7,084 bases of DNA from Gemmatimonadota bacterium. GTDB lineage: Bacteria > Latescibacterota > UBA2968 > UBA8231. The stretch spans positions 1 to 7,084 of the forward strand of contig JAPOZF010000184.1 in NCBI GenBank assembly GCA_026706165.1, written 5' to 3'. Below are positions 5,815 to 7,084 of the stretch, one piece after another. The first letter of the stretch is position 1; each line of letters starts with the position of its first letter. The notes under the pieces are model-generated. The model was given only the letters and a program-made list of their open reading frames with translations. It was not told where the DNA came from and did not search any database. The position numbers were made by a program, and so were the translations under genes.

Positions 5815-6960
5815 CTATTCAATCGAGCTATGCACGCAGACCCGGTCGATGAAGCGGGAGTACACCTCGACCCCCTTGCGCAGCTGATCGACCTCGATCC
5901 ACTCGTCCGCGGTGTGGGCCTGGGCGATGTCCCCGGGCCCGAGCACCACAAGCTGCTTCATCTTCCTCACGTAATGGATGCCGTCGGTCCCGAACGGCAC
6001 GGTGCGCGCCTTGCGCGTGCCGGTGAGCCTGAGGGCGGTCCGCACCCAGGGTGAATCGACCGGGGTGTACACCGGGCTGCCGGAGGCGCTGTAGCGGCAT
6101 TCGAGGCGGTGCCGGCGCGCCGCGTCCCGCACCCGTTCGACGATCTCGCCGGGGTCGACGCCGGGCATGCAGCGGTAGGAGAGCCGGCAGACGCTGCGGG
6201 CGGGGCTGATGTTCATGGCGACGTTGTGGTCGTTGACGCTGATCGTCAGCTCCGAGTGCGGCGGGTCGAACTCGTCGTTGCGGAAGCGATCTGCCGTGAG
6301 CACCAGCTCGTTGAGCTCGGCCATCTCCTGCAGGAAGGGGATCATCTTCAGGTTGGCGTTGACCCCCCGCAGGGTGCTGGTGTGCGCAGGCTTCCCCTTC
6401 GCGGTGACCGCGAACGACATCCCGGCCTTGTGGCCGTAGACCACGCGCAGGCGGGTCGGTTCGCAGACGATGCCGTAGCCGTCCGCGGCTTCGGCGAACA
6501 GGCGGGACTCGTCGGTCACCATGCGGGCCCCGACTCCGGAGATCTCCTCGTCCGCGGTGATGACGATGTAGAGCGGCGCCTTGAGGTCGCCGCCCCTGAA
6601 GCGGGCCGCCGCGCAGATCGAGGCGGCCAGCGGCCCCTTCATGTCGGCGCTGCCGCGGCCGATCACCCGGCCGTCGGTCACCCGCGCGTCGTAGGGGTCC
6701 CCGGTCCAGCCGTCCTCCATGTTGGCCGGGACGACGTCGTTGTGGCTCATCAGCGCGAGCCCGCCGGTTCCCTTGCCGAGCCTGGCGACAACGCTGAGCT
6801 TCTCGACGCCGTTGGCGTCGGTGTAGGGCAGGCTCTCGACCTCAAAGCCCAACTTCCGCAGCATCCTGGCGCTGTGCCGGGTGCAGGCGACGTTGCTGGT
6901 CAGGCTTTCGGAGGGGAAGTTGACGATCTCACGGGTAACCTCGACGACATCGAGCTTCAT
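5815..6960 (-). CDS. M20-family metallohydrolase (ArgE/DapE-like deacylase)
   Basis: The 381-residue product is a di-zinc amidohydrolase of peptidase family M20, predicted cytoplasmic with no signal peptide. The metal and catalytic residues are all visible: His73 and Asp75 in SHNDVVP, bridging Asp106 in GRGSADMKG, catalytic Glu138 and metal ligand Glu139 in TADEEISG, Glu167 in CEPT, and His349 in GPGDIAQAHTADEW. A dimerisation ('lid') domain begins after about residue 175 and contains KPAHTS with His193. GTDGIHY lies at 324-330. The GPG-I-QAH-DE ending and HTS-GVNA stretch resemble acetylornithine deacetylase (ArgE), but DapE or a broader N-acyl-amino-acid or dipeptide hydrolase is possible. 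The ATG at 6960 puts the usual DVVEVTREIVNFPS start at the N-terminus. No clear Shine-Dalgarno precedes it, and the frame stays open upstream to the window edge without another ATG or GTG. It converges on the WD40 gene, so it is a separate transcription unit. Confidence 0.9.
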   Translation of the reverse strand: MKLDVVEVTREIVNFPSESLTSNVACTRHSARMLRKLGFEVESLPYTDANGVEKLSVVARLGKGTGGLALMSHNDVVPANMEDGWTGDPYDARVTDGRVIGRGSADMKGPLAASICAAARFRGGDLKAPLYIVITADEEISGVGARMVTDESRLFAEAADGYGIVCEPTRLRVVYGHKAGMSFAVTAKGKPAHTSTLRGVNANLKMIPFLQEMAELNELVLTADRFRNDEFDPPHSELTISVNDHNVAMNISPARSVCRLSYRCMPGVDPGEIVERVRDAARRHRLECRYSASGSPVYTPVDSPWVRTALRLTGTRKARTVPFGTDGIHYVRKMKQLVVLGPGDIAQAHTADEWIEVDQLRKGVEVYSRFIDRVCVHSSIE

Positions 6961-6997
6961 CTGCGGATCCGATCTGGTTCGGGGTGGGGGAAAACGG

Positions 6998-7013
6998 TTG
7001 CGGGAGCCCGCAA
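6998..7013 (-). terminator. Perfect inverted repeat upstream of the M20 gene
   Basis: Two 7-nt arms (ttgcggg / cccgcaa) separated by 2 nt form a perfect GC-rich inverted repeat 37 nt upstream of the M20 start. Read on the minus strand it is followed by ccgtttt, a short T-run, so it could terminate a leftward transcript entering from beyond the right edge. It could equally be an operator or 5'-UTR hairpin for the M20 gene. The 124 nt right of the M20 gene hold no other supportable feature. Confidence 0.3.
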
Positions 7014-7084
7014 GATATGGCAGGGTTTCGGCTGATTCCAGCAGTGGACGACCCGGACGCTGACCATGGTCACGAAGAAAGTGA

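Noticed and set aside
6109..7035. A 308-codon plus-strand open frame opposite the M20 gene
   Set aside because: The minus-strand M20 protein has all metal-ligand motifs in order. The plus-strand translation is a composition-driven shadow.
7066..7084. ATG at 7066 as the start of a rightward gene leaving the window
   Set aside because: Only six codons are visible and no Shine-Dalgarno precedes it, so it cannot be supported.

Overview
The window is GC-rich bacterial DNA holding four genes or gene systems. Three read rightward (the end of hom, then an apgM-type gene, then asd). A fourth rightward gene encodes a large secreted WD40-repeat protein and is broken by a one-base frameshift. A leftward M20-family metallohydrolase gene converges on it from the right. 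No tRNA, rRNA, CRISPR array or insertion sequence is visible.

Left part (1-3311): aspartate-family amino-acid biosynthesis. The 3' two-thirds of homoserine dehydrogenase, including its C-terminal ACT domain, is followed after 3 nt by an alkaline-phosphatase-superfamily protein. That protein resembles archaeal-type cofactor-independent phosphoglycerate mutase and belongs to the group proposed to act as an alternative homoserine kinase. After a 209-nt gap comes aspartate-semialdehyde dehydrogenase, which makes the substrate of homoserine dehydrogenase. Together the three could carry aspartyl phosphate to O-phosphohomoserine, if the middle gene really is the kinase.

Middle part (3498-5731): a gene for an exported protein of about 744 residues once the frameshift near 4069/4070 is repaired. 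It has a signal peptide, 14 WD40 units and an 88-residue C-terminal domain of the 'YPNPFN' / type IX secretion sorting or FlgD-like class. The 14 units fit two seven-bladed propellers. Units 7-11 are nearly identical in DNA while a few positions per unit vary sharply, which suggests recent repeat expansion and surface diversification.

Right part (5815-6960, minus strand): an M20 amidohydrolase with a complete metal-ligand set, most like acetylornithine deacetylase (ArgE)/DapE-type enzymes. The last 124 nt contain no gene I can support, only a short perfect inverted repeat.

The organism cannot be named from this window. High GC, the hom-apgM pairing, and a signal peptide + WD40 + YPNPFN-domain protein together suggest an FCB-related or candidate-phylum lineage (Latescibacterota- or Eisenbacteria-like). 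This is an inference from recalled family distributions. No wholly new system is demonstrated. The WD40 gene is the most unusual element.
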